Source: Chitinophagales bacterium (lineage in GTDB: Bacteria > Bacteroidota > Bacteroidia > Chitinophagales > Chitinophagaceae). Taken from it: 64,000 nucleotides of DNA. The notes below the pieces were generated by a model that worked only from the letters and a program-made list of their open reading frames with translations, had not been told where the DNA came from and did not search any database. The first letter of the stretch is position 1; each line of letters opens with the position of its first letter. The position numbers and the translations under genes were made by a program. Below, piece after piece: positions 1-9,430 of this stretch. The stretch covers positions 26,608-90,607 of the forward strand of contig JAATFP010000078.1 in NCBI GenBank assembly GCA_015655125.1. Reading direction: 5' to 3'.

Positions 1-1603
1 GAATCGTAGCTGGTAATAATCCTGTTGAGCCCCCGTTGAATGCGGGTGAGCAGGATTGCAAACCGTACTCACCGGCAACTGATGGAGCCGCTGAAGCTGC
101 TACGGCATTTTGCAGTAAGGGATCTGCAACAAGATTGGACGCACCTTTGAGCAAAGTTCCTTCCATGATACTGTAGCTGATCAACGTATCGCCAACATTG
201 TAATAGATACTTGCCGGAACACCTGCATTGTTCCATATAATGCTGTTTGCAATCAATGGCGAAGAGTTGGTATTATAGATCCCGCCACCTGTAGCTGCAT
301 TGTTGGAAGCAATTGTACAATTGATAATCGATGAATTGGCGTTGGCCTCGTTATATAAAGCACCCCCATTGCCAGTAGCCTTGTTTCCTGAAAAAATACA
401 ATTGGAAATTTCTGGCGAATAAGCATTTACAAACATACCGCCCGCATTTACAGCCGTATTACCGCTGATAATGCAGGTTCTGAAAACAATTTTCACAACC
501 GGCAGATTATTGCCTGAAACATGCACACCTCCGCCTGCATTCTGTGCAGTAGTTGTTCCGTTGTAAACTTTCGTTCCCGTACCATTTGCATTTCCGTTCC
601 TGATCCTTAATCCGTCAACGATCACGCTATCGCCGTTGTTTGCCACTCCGGCCACCATCACCACGTGATAGCTGTTATCACTTATGTCATTTACGACCCC
701 AATGTCGCCACTTAAAATGGTAGGATACAGTGTAACGTTGCGGCTTGTTCCACCCGAAGCATAGCCTCCATATAATTTAAGGTTCGTCCTTGAAATGGTG
801 AATGCACTGTCGCGATTCGTATTGCTGGTTGGTTTATAGGTTCCTTTGGCAATTAATATTTTGCTGATGCCTGTACATGAATTTGCAATACTCAATGCGT
901 CACGTAATTCTTTGATAGGCGTTCCCCATGAATCGCCTTTGCCGGAAACCGCGATGCTGCTATCCACATACAAAGTATTTCCTGTAGGGCAGGAAGAAAA
1001 AGTGAGCCGCACATTCGCCCGCTCCAGCACAGGTGTAAGTTGTGCCGTTGCCGACCACGGCGTTGGATCGCTGCTATAATTTCCGTTATAGCGGAATGAA
1101 GTGGCCGAAGTGGTATAGCGATATTGCGGGCGCCCGGAAGAAATAATGTTTCCCCGGTTATTAATTACCAGCACCTGGAGATTCTTTGTGTTGTCGTTGT
1201 AATCAAACGGTACATTCAACGCAACATCCTGCCAGCCGCTTGCACTATTTGGAAAGTTGCCCGACCAAACCAACGTATACCCGGAAAGGCTGGTGGTAAA
1301 TTTAGCAGTACTTGTTCCATAATTCGCAACGCTGGTCATGCGCATGTAAATAAAAATCCCGGAAGGTTGCTCCGTACTTGCCCCGGAAGCTTTATCAAAT
1401 GCGAGGTTCACGATCGTTCCCGTGATACCTATTTCAGCTGCTGTGTAGATCATTTCAGAAGCCGAATAATTTGAAAAGGTGTAAATAGGTTGTGATGTGG
1501 TATAACCTGTTCCGGTACCGATTGTTTTAATTGTTTGTGAAAATGAAAAAAAAGGGAGAGCTGAAAAAATAAAAAAAGCAAGGTTTCGTAAAGACAATAT
1601 CAT
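1..1603 (-). CDS. Secreted right-handed beta-helix protein (choice-of-anchor Q type), 3' part outside window
   Basis: Reading the minus strand from the ATG at 1603 gives an open frame to the window edge with no stop (about 534 residues visible). It starts with a clear signal peptide (hydrophobic core followed by FSFSQ). An adhesin-like beta-sandwich region follows, then from about residue 170 a parallel beta-helix region with repeated units such as NGGALYNE, SGNTAVNAGG and ATGGGIYN, and phrases of the type ISNCIFSGN. This is typical of Bacteroidota surface or secreted proteins of the choice-of-anchor Q/pectate-lyase-like fold. A C-terminal type IX secretion sorting domain would be expected but lies outside. 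Plus-strand open frames here are shadows. The substrate or ligand is unknown. Confidence 0.85.
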   Translation of the reverse strand, partial: MILSLRNLAFFIFSALPFFSFSQTIKTIGTGTGYTTSQPIYTFSNYSASEMIYTAAEIGITGTIVNLAFDKASGASTEQPSGIFIYMRMTSVANYGTSTAKFTTSLSGYTLVWSGNFPNSASGWQDVALNVPFDYNDNTKNLQVLVINNRGNIISSGRPQYRYTTSATSFRYNGNYSSDPTPWSATAQLTPVLERANVRLTFSSCPTGNTLYVDSSIAVSGKGDSWGTPIKELRDALSIANSCTGISKILIAKGTYKPTSNTNRDSAFTISRTNLKLYGGYASGGTSRNVTLYPTILSGDIGVVNDISDNSYHVVMVAGVANNGDSVIVDGLRIRNGNANGTGTKVYNGTTTAQNAGGGVHVSGNNLPVVKIVFRTCIISGNTAVNAGGMFVNAYSPEISNCIFSGNKATGNGGALYNEANANSSIINCTIASNNAATGGGIYNTNSSPLIANSIIWNNAGVPASIYYNVGDTLISYSIMEGTLLKGASNLVADPLLQNAVAASAAPSVAGEYGLQSCSPAFNGGSTGLLPATI

Positions 1604-1879
1604 GACAAAAGAGATAAAATGTTAGAAATGAAGCACGGTTATTTTAACCGGCCGCAAAACTAGTTGCATGCCTGTCCGATTAAGTTCCGCATGCGGAAAA
1701 ACGGTTACTCATTTGGGAATAACACGTTAGTTTTTATGTTTTGATGTATGAAAAATATTTTTTCATTTATTATCTGACAAAGCGATGACGATCATTCACA
1801 CAAAATTTATTTTAACGGGTCAACGATCCTATTTTTTGTGGCAAAAAGCTTTCCTTTATTGTATTAACGCTTCCTTACC
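1604..1879. other. Divergent intergenic region
   Basis: This 276-bp AT-rich gap separates the divergent beta-helix and SdiA-like genes. It contains a short GC palindrome (TTCCGCATGCGGAA, about 1685-1698) and no convincing gene. Promoters for both flanking genes must lie here, but I cannot assign a clear TAnnTTTG box to either. Confidence 0.5.
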
Positions 1880-2805
1880 ATGAAAGAAAATAAGTTACCA
1901 ATTTTATTAGTAGCGGTTTGTATATTCAGTTGCAAACAAAAAAACACAATTGTTTCGCAAACGAATGCAACTGTTTCGACTGTTTCGGTAAAAACAGCGG
2001 AACAGGTTTCAACGGAAAACACTGCTGCCTGCAAATACGATCTTGCCCATCCAACCCGGCATTGGTCGTTGCCCGATCCACTGGTGGAAGTTTCCGGAAA
2101 TGCGTGGATAAATGAAAATCATCTGTTGCTGATTGAAGATCTGAACCCGGATCTATATCTGATAAAATCGACGACGATCAAGCAACATTGGAGAAAACTA
2201 TCTCCTTTTATTCCTCCCAAAAAGAAAAAACCGACATCGAAGATGTAACGATCGCTGACAATGTAGTATACGCTTTGTGGAGCCGCGGAACTTTATTCAG
2301 GATCGCCGGATGGCAGGATAAACCTGTAGTTGAAGCTATCAATACCGGACTGAAAAAAGAAAATAATCCAGAGGGCCTGTGCTACGATCCGGTAACACAA
2401 AAGCTGCTCATTGCCTGTAAAGACGATGCCGGCATTGCAGGTGAAAAAAAGTCGGCGAAGGCCGTGTACGGATTTGATATTGCAGCAATGAAACTTCTGC
2501 CATCACCTGTATTGATCATACAAAAAAAAGATTTTGAACCGATTACCGGCAATAAGATCAGCTTCAATCCATCCGCTATTGCGGTTCATCCGGTAACGCA
2601 CGATATCTACATCTTAACTACAAGGGACAATAAAGGGATGGCAATCTTTTCACATGACGGGGTTTTAAAATCTTACCAGGAAACCGACAAAAACCTGATG
2701 CCTCAACCGGAAGGAATATGCTTTTCGCCGGATGGAAAGCTGTTCATCAGTTCCGAAGGAAAGCAGGGACAGCCCGGAAATTTGTTCGAGTTTAATTTCA
2801 GGTAA
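1880..2805 (+). pseudogene. SdiA-regulated-like beta-propeller lipoprotein, frameshifted
   Basis: Two overlapping frames encode one protein. Frame A (from ATG 1880) gives a lipoprotein-type signal (hydrophobic stretch ending FSC, cysteine at residue 18), then SLPDPLVEVSGNAWINEN and LLLIEDLNPDLYLI. The other frame continues with DDDQATLEKTISF and IEDVTIADNVVYALWSRG, then NPEGLCYDP and PEGICFSPDGKLFISSEG to the stop at 2805. This is the SdiA-regulated (PF06977-like) propeller pattern seen in Bacteroidota. Adding one A to the AAAA run at 2164-2167 joins the frames exactly. Either the gene is broken or the sequence has an error here. No -1 slippery heptamer is present, so programmed shifting is unlikely. 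Function is unknown beyond a predicted cell-envelope location. Confidence 0.75.
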
Positions 2806-2841
2806 AAAAAGAAATATTTTTTACATAAATAAATATATGCT

Positions 2842-2969
2842 ATGAAAATTCTGTTTTTATTTTACTGCCGATGATCGTATTATTTAGCGGTTGCAGACAA
2901 TTGAATGCAAATGACCCAATAAGTAAAACAGGTAACATTGCCATCGGCATTGTACCACCCGCTGAATGA
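2842..2969 (+). pseudogene. Small lipoprotein, frameshifted
   Basis: ATG 2842 opens MKILFLFY and then hits a stop. The -1 frame carries LPMIVLFSGCRQLNAND, an evident lipobox (FSGC), and ends at TGA 2967-2969. One extra T in the run at 2860-2863 would give an uninterrupted lipoprotein of about 42 residues (MKILFLFLLPMIVLFSGC at its start). An internal start at ATG 2871 could yield only a truncated signal. No known family. It lies just upstream of the antiporter gene. Confidence 0.5.
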
Positions 2970-3051
2970 ACTGCAAATAACATCGAAAAACTTCTTATAT
3001 TATGTCCTGAACCGGAACATCTTTATTCATCATATTAATTCGTTCTTGCAA

Positions 3052-4629
3052 ATGCTGGAATATTTTCCTTTTTACCTGGGTATGATCGTAGCCATTTTGC
3101 TGTTGATCATGCTGGCAAATAAAATAAAGGTTGCCTATCCCGTATTGTTGGTGATAGCGGGCCTGGCGATCAGTTTTATTCCGGGCATACCGGCTATTCA
3201 CATGGATCCGGAAATGATCTTTTTTATTTTTCTCCCGCCGTTGTTGTATGAAGCCTCGTGGGCGGTGTCGTGGAAAGAGATGTGGAAGTGGCGACGCATT
3301 ATCACGAGTTTCGCTTTTGTGGTGGTGTTCCTTACGGCCATGTCGGTAGCGTTTGTGGCCAACCATTTTATTCCTGGCTTTTCGCTGGCGCTCGGATTTT
3401 TACTTGGAGGAATCGTATCTCCACCGGATGCTGTAAGTGCAGGTGCCATCCTGAAATTTGTAAAAGTTCCTAAACGAATGTCATCTATTCTCGAAGGAGA
3501 AAGTTTGTTGAACGATGCGTCTTCTCTTATCATCTTCCGCTTTGCTTTTATAGCCGTCGCTACTGGGCAATTCATCTGGTACGAGGCTGCGCTTTCTTTC
3601 AGCTGGATGCTGACAGGCGGCGTCGGCATCGGTTTGCTCATCGGCTGGATATTTATGAAGGCCCATAAATATTTACCCACTGACGCTAATTCCGATATTG
3701 TGCTAACGATCGTAGCGCCCTACATCATGTATCTCGCGGCCGAAAAAGCGCATACCTCAGGCGTGTTGGCAGTTGTAAGCGGCGGATTGATGCTGTCGCA
3801 CAAACGTCATCTTTTTCTAAGCAGCGCATCCCGCCTGCGTGGCGTGAATGTTTGGGAAAGTTTCGTGTTCATCCTGAACGGGGTGGTATTTATGCTTATC
3901 GGGCTGGCGCTTCCGGAAATTACCGCCGGGCTCGGTAATGTAAGTATTACATCGGCCATCGGGTATGGTGTACTTATAACGGTTGTGTTGATTGTGGGAA
4001 GGATTTTATCGGCATTCGGTGCCGTGATCACCACCCTGGTCATGCGCAATTTCATCACCGTAGCGGATGGTGGCAGGAACCCCGGGTTCAAAGCGCCCTT
4101 TCTCCTGGGGTGGACAGGTATGCGAGGCGTGGTTTCTCTCGCAGCAGCTTTATCCATTCCTGTGCAACTTAATGATGGAACTGCTTTCCCGCAAAGGAAC
4201 CTTATTCTTTTTATAACATTCGTTGTGATCCTCCTCACTTTACTCATACAAGGGCTGACACTCCCGTATTTGATCCGGAAAATAAAATTACCTGATTTTG
4301 ATGAAAGTGTACCTGAAGAAGAAGCCGACAGCAGGATCAGGAAAGAACTGGCCCAACTCGCGTTGTCGCATTTAAAAACGAATTACAGCCTACAGCTAAG
4401 CAACCAGCCCATGCTACAGCAAATGGCCGCGAAGTGGGAATCTCACAGCAACATGACAGGCGACGTACAGATGGCAGACGAAGTTAAAGTAGTGTACACC
4501 GATATCCTCAAGCAACAACGGGAATGGTTGCTTAAAAAAAATGACGAAGATGAACATTTTGATGAAGATGTGATGCGAAAACATTTTCAGCACCTGGATC
4601 TTGAAGAAGAAAAGCTACGTTTTTTGTAA
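3052..4629 (+). CDS. CPA1-family Na+/H+ antiporter
   Basis: 525-residue polytopic membrane protein that exchanges Na+ (or K+) for H+ across the inner membrane. About 12 hydrophobic segments are visible in the first 420 residues. The CPA1 signatures are GGIVSPPDAVSAGA (about 118-131), with the conserved acidic transport-site residue, and LEGESLLNDASSL (about 147-159). A hydrophilic tail of roughly 100 residues follows, as in the NhaP/YjcE-type exchangers. I chose ATG 3052 because the membrane domain starts there; the frame is open further upstream but that part is not family-like. The gene is followed by a perfect palindrome that likely ends transcription. Physiological role (pH or salt homeostasis) is inferred from the family. 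Confidence 0.9.
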   Translation: MLEYFPFYLGMIVAILLLIMLANKIKVAYPVLLVIAGLAISFIPGIPAIHMDPEMIFFIFLPPLLYEASWAVSWKEMWKWRRIITSFAFVVVFLTAMSVAFVANHFIPGFSLALGFLLGGIVSPPDAVSAGAILKFVKVPKRMSSILEGESLLNDASSLIIFRFAFIAVATGQFIWYEAALSFSWMLTGGVGIGLLIGWIFMKAHKYLPTDANSDIVLTIVAPYIMYLAAEKAHTSGVLAVVSGGLMLSHKRHLFLSSASRLRGVNVWESFVFILNGVVFMLIGLALPEITAGLGNVSITSAIGYGVLITVVLIVGRILSAFGAVITTLVMRNFITVADGGRNPGFKAPFLLGWTGMRGVVSLAAALSIPVQLNDGTAFPQRNLILFITFVVILLTLLIQGLTLPYLIRKIKLPDFDESVPEEEADSRIRKELAQLALSHLKTNYSLQLSNQPMLQQMAAKWESHSNMTGDVQMADEVKVVYTDILKQQREWLLKKNDEDEHFDEDVMRKHFQHLDLEEEKLRFL

Positions 4630-4651
4630 GGTACGCAGATCCAGCATGTTT

Positions 4652-4713
4652 TATGAGTTAGGAATTTTAAAGGGAATTGCGATCGCAATTCCCTTTAAAA
4701 TTCCTAACTCATA
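4652..4713. terminator. 62-bp perfect palindrome between convergent genes
   Basis: The sequence is its own reverse complement from 4652 to 4713 with no spacer; the centre is GCGATCGC at 4679-4686. The outer arms contain GAGTTAGGAATTTTAAAGG and its complement. As RNA it can form a 28-29-bp stem, and it lies between the convergent antiporter (stop 4629) and DUF2911 gene (stop 4718). A bidirectional terminator is the simplest reading. The perfect length is unusual. Confidence 0.7.
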
Positions 4714-4717
4714 TTGA

Positions 4718-5554
4718 TTATAGCGTTCTTAAAAACTCACCGGCCATTTTAATATATTCATCATTTTTTACTTCTGCCGCCAACGCGATGGTTTTTTCTG
4801 CATTTGTTTTAGCACCTGCCTTATCTCCGAGTTTTTTGTAAATGCGCGCCTTTAGCCAGAATACGTGAATGGCTTTGGCATTTGCAGGATCGTTGCCGGC
4901 TTTATCGATCCACTCTTTTGCTTTCGCAAGATCTTTGCCGTTATCAAAATAATAAGCCGCCGCGCTGTAATATGGTTTGTTGTCCTTTCCGAAAATATCA
5001 TCAATCTGCTTCATCACTTTTTCATCGGTATTACCAATGATTTGTACGGAAACCAGGCTATTTTCCCATATCAACTGCAGATCGCAGGTATTGTTTGTAA
5101 AATTTGCAAAGCCGATCGTAAATGTTTCCACTTTATCAGAAAGCTTTGTTACGGCGGCTTTCACGCGCACCACATCGTTTTCCTGCTTGTATAAATTAGG
5201 TGCATTTACAGTCAGATCCTTTGTAAGAATGACGGTCCACTCTGCCGCATTCGGAACCGAAAGCAAGCCGTATTTTCCGGCTTTTACCAAGGTGCCGCCA
5301 ATTGTTACATCGTCGGAAAATTGAATAGTGGTGGCCGAATTGGCACCGGTGCGCCAAACATCTCCATAAGGCACAAGGTCGGTCCCAAGCTTGCGGCCTT
5401 TCAGGCCAGGACGGCTGTAGCTTACTTCGATATTTCCTACGCCGAAATTTTGCCTGAATGTTTGTGTTGGCGACGGCTGCGGCGTAACAATATTCTGCGC
5501 CTGCGAAAAAAGAGCGGTCGCTGTTAAAAGTATCCCGAGAAAAAAATGCTTCAT
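4718..5554 (-). CDS. DUF2911 family secreted protein
   Basis: 278 residues from ATG 5554. A signal peptide (MKHFFLGILLTATALFSQAQ) is followed by the DUF2911 domain. Recognisable parts are VSYSRPGLKGRK, YGDVWRTGANSATTIQF and KAGKYGLLSVP (about residues 40-110), a pattern common in Bacteroidota. The C-terminal 90 residues look like a TPR-type helical extension (KAKEWIDKAGNDPANAKAI, KIYKKLGDKAGAKTNAEKT). Location is probably periplasmic. The frame is open further upstream but the signal peptide fixes the start. Function is unknown for the family. Confidence 0.85.
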   Translation of the reverse strand: MKHFFLGILLTATALFSQAQNIVTPQPSPTQTFRQNFGVGNIEVSYSRPGLKGRKLGTDLVPYGDVWRTGANSATTIQFSDDVTIGGTLVKAGKYGLLSVPNAAEWTVILTKDLTVNAPNLYKQENDVVRVKAAVTKLSDKVETFTIGFANFTNNTCDLQLIWENSLVSVQIIGNTDEKVMKQIDDIFGKDNKPYYSAAAYYFDNGKDLAKAKEWIDKAGNDPANAKAIHVFWLKARIYKKLGDKAGAKTNAEKTIALAAEVKNDEYIKMAGEFLRTL

Positions 5555-5692
5555 AAAATTTCGTTTTACGCAAAATACACGAAACTGATTGATATACGTT
5601 CCGCAATCAAGAAAGGGCTTTCCGCGAAGCGGAAAAGTGGAGGATTTTAAGAGGTTTGAAAGGTTCAAGAAGTTTGAAACCGTCCAATAAAT

Positions 5693-5700
5693 TAACTTTG
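5693..5700 (+). promoter_or_regulatory. TAnnTTTG -7 box for the GT39 gene
   Basis: TAACTTTG with a TTTG at 5673-5676 upstream. Only four bases (CAGC) separate it from ATG 5705, so the transcript probably starts at or next to the start codon. Confidence 0.55.
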
Positions 5701-5704
5701 CAGC

Positions 5705-7363
5705 ATGTTGATCAGCCTTGTAAAGAAATATCCTGTCGCTTTCCTTATGCTTATTTCGGGGTGTATGTTGTTGCCGCATCTTGGTTTACTGCAAACCAAT
5801 ATCATGGAAGCACGCAACCTTATCACCGCGCGGGAAATGGTACAAAACCATGAATGGATATTCACTACCATCAATGGAAATCCGCGTTATGAAAAACCGC
5901 CATTGCCAACATGGCTCACAGCTGCTGCCGGAAGCATCTTCGGATTCAATGACCTTTTCTGGTTAAGATTGCCCGCAGCTCTTGTAACGCTGATGCTTGT
6001 GTACTTTTTTTATTTATTGCTTAAAAGCAGCGGATTTAGTCTTCGCCAAAGGTTCAATTCATGGCTGGTATTGACCACATCCTTTTACATCTTCTTTTCC
6101 GGCCGCGATAATCAATGGGATATTTATACCCACGCCTTTATGATGGGCGGCATTTATTATTTTTTTCTCCTGATGCAACATCCGCAGAAAACATTGCGTT
6201 ATCTTTTACCGGCTGGATTATTTTTCGGACTTTCTTTCCTCTGCAAGGGCCCGGTGTCGCCCTATGCACTGTTTCTGCCATTCGTAATCGCTTACTTTAT
6301 TGTTTATAAAAATTCTTTAACGCCCGGCGTTATCAAGGTTTTAGGCATCCTTATTATCGGGTTGGCAATCGGATTGTCATGGCCGCTCTATGTAAGATTT
6401 TTCGATGCTGCAAACTTTCAGTCAGCAACCGCAAAGGAAGCCGGCCGATGGGGAAGCTACAACATCCGCCCTTTTTGGTACTACTGGAGTTTTTTTACAC
6501 AAAGCGGAGTGTGGACAATCGCTGCATTCGCAGCACTGCTTTATCCATTTATGAACAAAAGAGTTTCGGACAAAAAACTATACCTTCTTTCCTTTTTATG
6601 GACGATATTTTCTGTATTGCTTCTCTCGTTCATTCCCGAAAAAAAAGCGCGCTACTTATTGCCCGTACTCATTCCCCTTGCAATGAACACAGGATTTTAT
6701 ATCGAATACCTCATCCGTAATTTAAAGAATATCCGAAGCCGGCTGGAAAATATCTTCATCAACATTTCTTTCGGATTGCCAGGTGTTATTGCCGTTGCAG
6801 CACCGGTAGCAATAGCTCTGTTATTAAAAGAAAGGGCCGCGGATTACATTTTCTGGATCACTGGTTTAAGCCTGGCTTGCTTTTGCTGTGCATGGTTCAT
6901 ACTGCGCGGATTGATCAAAAGAAATTTCAGCAAAGTGTTCTATGCTATAGTAGCGATGATGTGCGCCCTCGTGATCTTTGTATTTCCAATCACTAAAGCC
7001 TATTATTCGAATCCCCGATATTATGCCGCAACAAATCTTCATAAAATTGAACAGGAAGAAAATATACATTCGTTTGAAGTAAACGGTTTTACGCCCGAAA
7101 TTATCTGGGATTATAAGGGAACCATCCCGGAATTGATGATCGATGGCCAACCCAAAAATATTACGGATACTACTTTCGGACTTTTAGTTAGTAGCGAAGA
7201 TGAAGACAGCTGCCGGATCAAAATGCGTGGTTACTCCTTCAAAAAGCTGGCGACCGTAGACCTTAATAATGTTGCGCCTGGCAATAAACAATACAATGCA
7301 CGCCTGACAAGAAGTTACTTTTTAGTGAAGAAAGCAGATACTTCAATACATGTGCCTTTATAG
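5705..7363 (+). CDS. GT39/ArnT-like lipid-linked sugar glycosyltransferase
   Basis: 552-residue membrane protein, about 11-13 transmembrane segments. The N-terminal region has the GT-C features of the ArnT/PMT superfamily: NLITAREMVQNHEWIFTT with the acidic residue in the first periplasmic loop, then PRYEKPPLPTWLTA, where ArnT-like enzymes have a conserved Y-KPP motif (about residues 59-72). Such enzymes move a sugar from a polyprenyl-phosphate donor to a lipid or protein acceptor on the periplasmic side. In Bacteroidota the acceptor is usually unknown. The C-terminal 110 residues are soluble. It is transcribed alone from the adjacent promoter. Confidence 0.85.
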   Translation: MLISLVKKYPVAFLMLISGCMLLPHLGLLQTNIMEARNLITAREMVQNHEWIFTTINGNPRYEKPPLPTWLTAAAGSIFGFNDLFWLRLPAALVTLMLVYFFYLLLKSSGFSLRQRFNSWLVLTTSFYIFFSGRDNQWDIYTHAFMMGGIYYFFLLMQHPQKTLRYLLPAGLFFGLSFLCKGPVSPYALFLPFVIAYFIVYKNSLTPGVIKVLGILIIGLAIGLSWPLYVRFFDAANFQSATAKEAGRWGSYNIRPFWYYWSFFTQSGVWTIAAFAALLYPFMNKRVSDKKLYLLSFLWTIFSVLLLSFIPEKKARYLLPVLIPLAMNTGFYIEYLIRNLKNIRSRLENIFINISFGLPGVIAVAAPVAIALLLKERAADYIFWITGLSLACFCCAWFILRGLIKRNFSKVFYAIVAMMCALVIFVFPITKAYYSNPRYYAATNLHKIEQEENIHSFEVNGFTPEIIWDYKGTIPELMIDGQPKNITDTTFGLLVSSEDEDSCRIKMRGYSFKKLATVDLNNVAPGNKQYNARLTRSYFLVKKADTSIHVPL

Positions 7364-7587
7364 TATATTTTTAAAATCCGCCATATGGAGGTTGCCGGTG
7401 TGAGGTTGTTTTCTGATCCGTCTTCAACATGCTTAGCCCGGCAGCCTTCTGCCCTATTGAGTTTGCGAAAATAAGCACAGAAACCTGTTTTCATTCAGCG
7501 TTATTTTTAACGGCACAAGAGATTAATCTTAATATTCTTTCCATTTCTTCAAAAGCACTAATTTTAGAGAATCTTCAAATTTCTAAA

Positions 7588-9375
7588 ATGGTTTCAAATT
7601 TCTACGCCGAAAATCTTACCCGCCTGCAAGCAGAACAAAAAAAATTGCTGCGCAAAAAATCTGCATTGGGCGTTCTTCGTTTCGGCAGCATCGCTGCGCT
7701 GGTTGCGGTGTTTTATTTTCTATGGTCAATCGGATGGATATATGTAACAGCCGGCGCCGTATTACTGCTCTTTGTGTTTGTGCAATTGCTTTATAAGGAT
7801 CTTTCAAACAAAGCAGCCATAGAACATTTATCAAATCTTATCTTGGTGAATGAAGATGAAATAAAAGCGCTGAGCGGAAATTATTATCATTTCAAAGATG
7901 GAAACGAATTACAACCAAAAGAGCATTCGTACGCAAATGATATGGATATACTTGGTCATGCATCTTTGTTTCAGCTGCTTAACAGAACCACTTCTGAAAT
8001 GGGCGCAAAACAATTGGCCGATTGGTTATTGCACCCTTCAAATACCGATACCATCGTCAATCGTCAAAAAGCAGTAAAGGAGCTTTCGGAAAAAATTCAC
8101 TGGCGGCAAAAATTGCAGGCTTATGGTAAAGAAAGCAGCATCAGGTTGCAAACGTTGTTTCGGCTGCAGCGATGGATGCAGGAACCAACCGCTTTCATTC
8201 AATTCAAAGCATGGAAATGGCTTCGCTATCTTTTGCCGGGAATCATGCTGGGAATAAGTGCGGCCGCGTGGTTCGATCTGGTGGGTATGAATGTTTTTTA
8301 CGGTACATTGTTTTTGTTTGCGGTGATCGCGTTTCAGATAAATAAATTTGTGGCACCTATACATGAGCAGTTGTCGAAAATGGTAGATGAACTCGATGCT
8401 ATGTCTCAAAGCATTGAAACGATCGAGCGGGAAAGTTTCACGTCGGAATTGCTGATGGGATTACAAAGAAATTTCAGATCAGAAAATGGGAACGCTTCGG
8501 AAAAATTGCGGTATTTAAAAAAGATGCTGGACCGGTTGGATCTGCGTTACAACATCGTATTGTCTGCGCCGCTCAATTTATGGCTGCTCTGGAACCTGCA
8601 GCAGGTGCTGGATCTGGAGAAATGGAAAAGAGATCATACGGATACAATCAGTAACTGGTTCACCACACTGGGCGAATATGAAGCTTTGTGCAGCTTTGCA
8701 GCCTTACATTTCGATCAACCGGAATGGGTATTTCCGGTGATCACCGAAAACCATTTTTCCATTGAAGCAACAGCACTCGGGCATCCGTTGATCAACCCAA
8801 ATAAACGCGTTAATAACTTTATCAATATTCACCGGCGTGGCGAGATCATGATTGTTACCGGAAGTAATATGGCGGGCAAAAGCACATACCTGCGCAGCGT
8901 TGGAATCAACGTTATCCTGGCAATGGCCGGCGCACCTGTGTGTGCAAAATATTTTTCTGTATCGCCTGTACACGTGATCAGCAGTATGCGCATCGCCGAT
9001 AACCTGGAAGAAAGCACTTCTACTTTTTACGCCGAATTAAAAAAGCTCAAAGCTGTTATCGATAAAGTAAATGCAGGTGAAAAAGTGTTTGTGTTGCTCG
9101 ACGAAATTTTACGCGGCACCAATTCCCTCGATCGTCATACCGGTTCTGTTGCCTTGGTAAAACAACTCATCCGCCAAAAGGCTGCAGCCATCATCGCTAC
9201 GCATGATATTGCCTTAGCGGAACTCCGGAAAGAATTTCCTGATGAGATACTTAATTATCATTTTGATGTACAGGTTTCCAATGAAGAATTGTATTTCGAT
9301 TACAAACTGAAGCCAGGCATTTGCGCAAGCATGAATGCATCGATATTGATGAAAAAGATTGGGATCGAGTTATAG
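7588..9375 (+). CDS. Membrane-anchored MutS-family ATPase
   Basis: 595 residues from ATG 7588. Two hydrophobic segments near the N-terminus (about residues 30-75) and another pair near 215-250 suggest membrane attachment. A MutS-like helical core follows, then the C-terminal ATPase: IMIVTGSNMAGKSTYLRSVG (Walker A, about 418-437), VFVLLDEILRGTNSLDR (Walker B and signature, about 500) and AAIIATHDIALAEL. The N-terminal mismatch-recognition domain of true MutS is missing. Such MutS-related proteins are common in Bacteroidota and have no established repair role. The frame is open to an ATG at 7429, but the extra 53 residues look non-coding. Converges on pcm. Confidence 0.85.
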   Translation: MVSNFYAENLTRLQAEQKKLLRKKSALGVLRFGSIAALVAVFYFLWSIGWIYVTAGAVLLLFVFVQLLYKDLSNKAAIEHLSNLILVNEDEIKALSGNYYHFKDGNELQPKEHSYANDMDILGHASLFQLLNRTTSEMGAKQLADWLLHPSNTDTIVNRQKAVKELSEKIHWRQKLQAYGKESSIRLQTLFRLQRWMQEPTAFIQFKAWKWLRYLLPGIMLGISAAAWFDLVGMNVFYGTLFLFAVIAFQINKFVAPIHEQLSKMVDELDAMSQSIETIERESFTSELLMGLQRNFRSENGNASEKLRYLKKMLDRLDLRYNIVLSAPLNLWLLWNLQQVLDLEKWKRDHTDTISNWFTTLGEYEALCSFAALHFDQPEWVFPVITENHFSIEATALGHPLINPNKRVNNFINIHRRGEIMIVTGSNMAGKSTYLRSVGINVILAMAGAPVCAKYFSVSPVHVISSMRIADNLEESTSTFYAELKKLKAVIDKVNAGEKVFVLLDEILRGTNSLDRHTGSVALVKQLIRQKAAAIIATHDIALAELRKEFPDEILNYHFDVQVSNEELYFDYKLKPGICASMNASILMKKIGIEL

Positions 9376-9430
9376 GTATCGGATTCAAGTCATTGGCTAT
9401 AAAAAAGCATATAACATTAAAGCTGACACT

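Noticed and set aside
2160..2190. Programmed -1 frameshift in the SdiA-like gene
   Set aside because: There is no X-XXY-YYZ slippery site or downstream stem; a missing A in a homopolymer is simpler.
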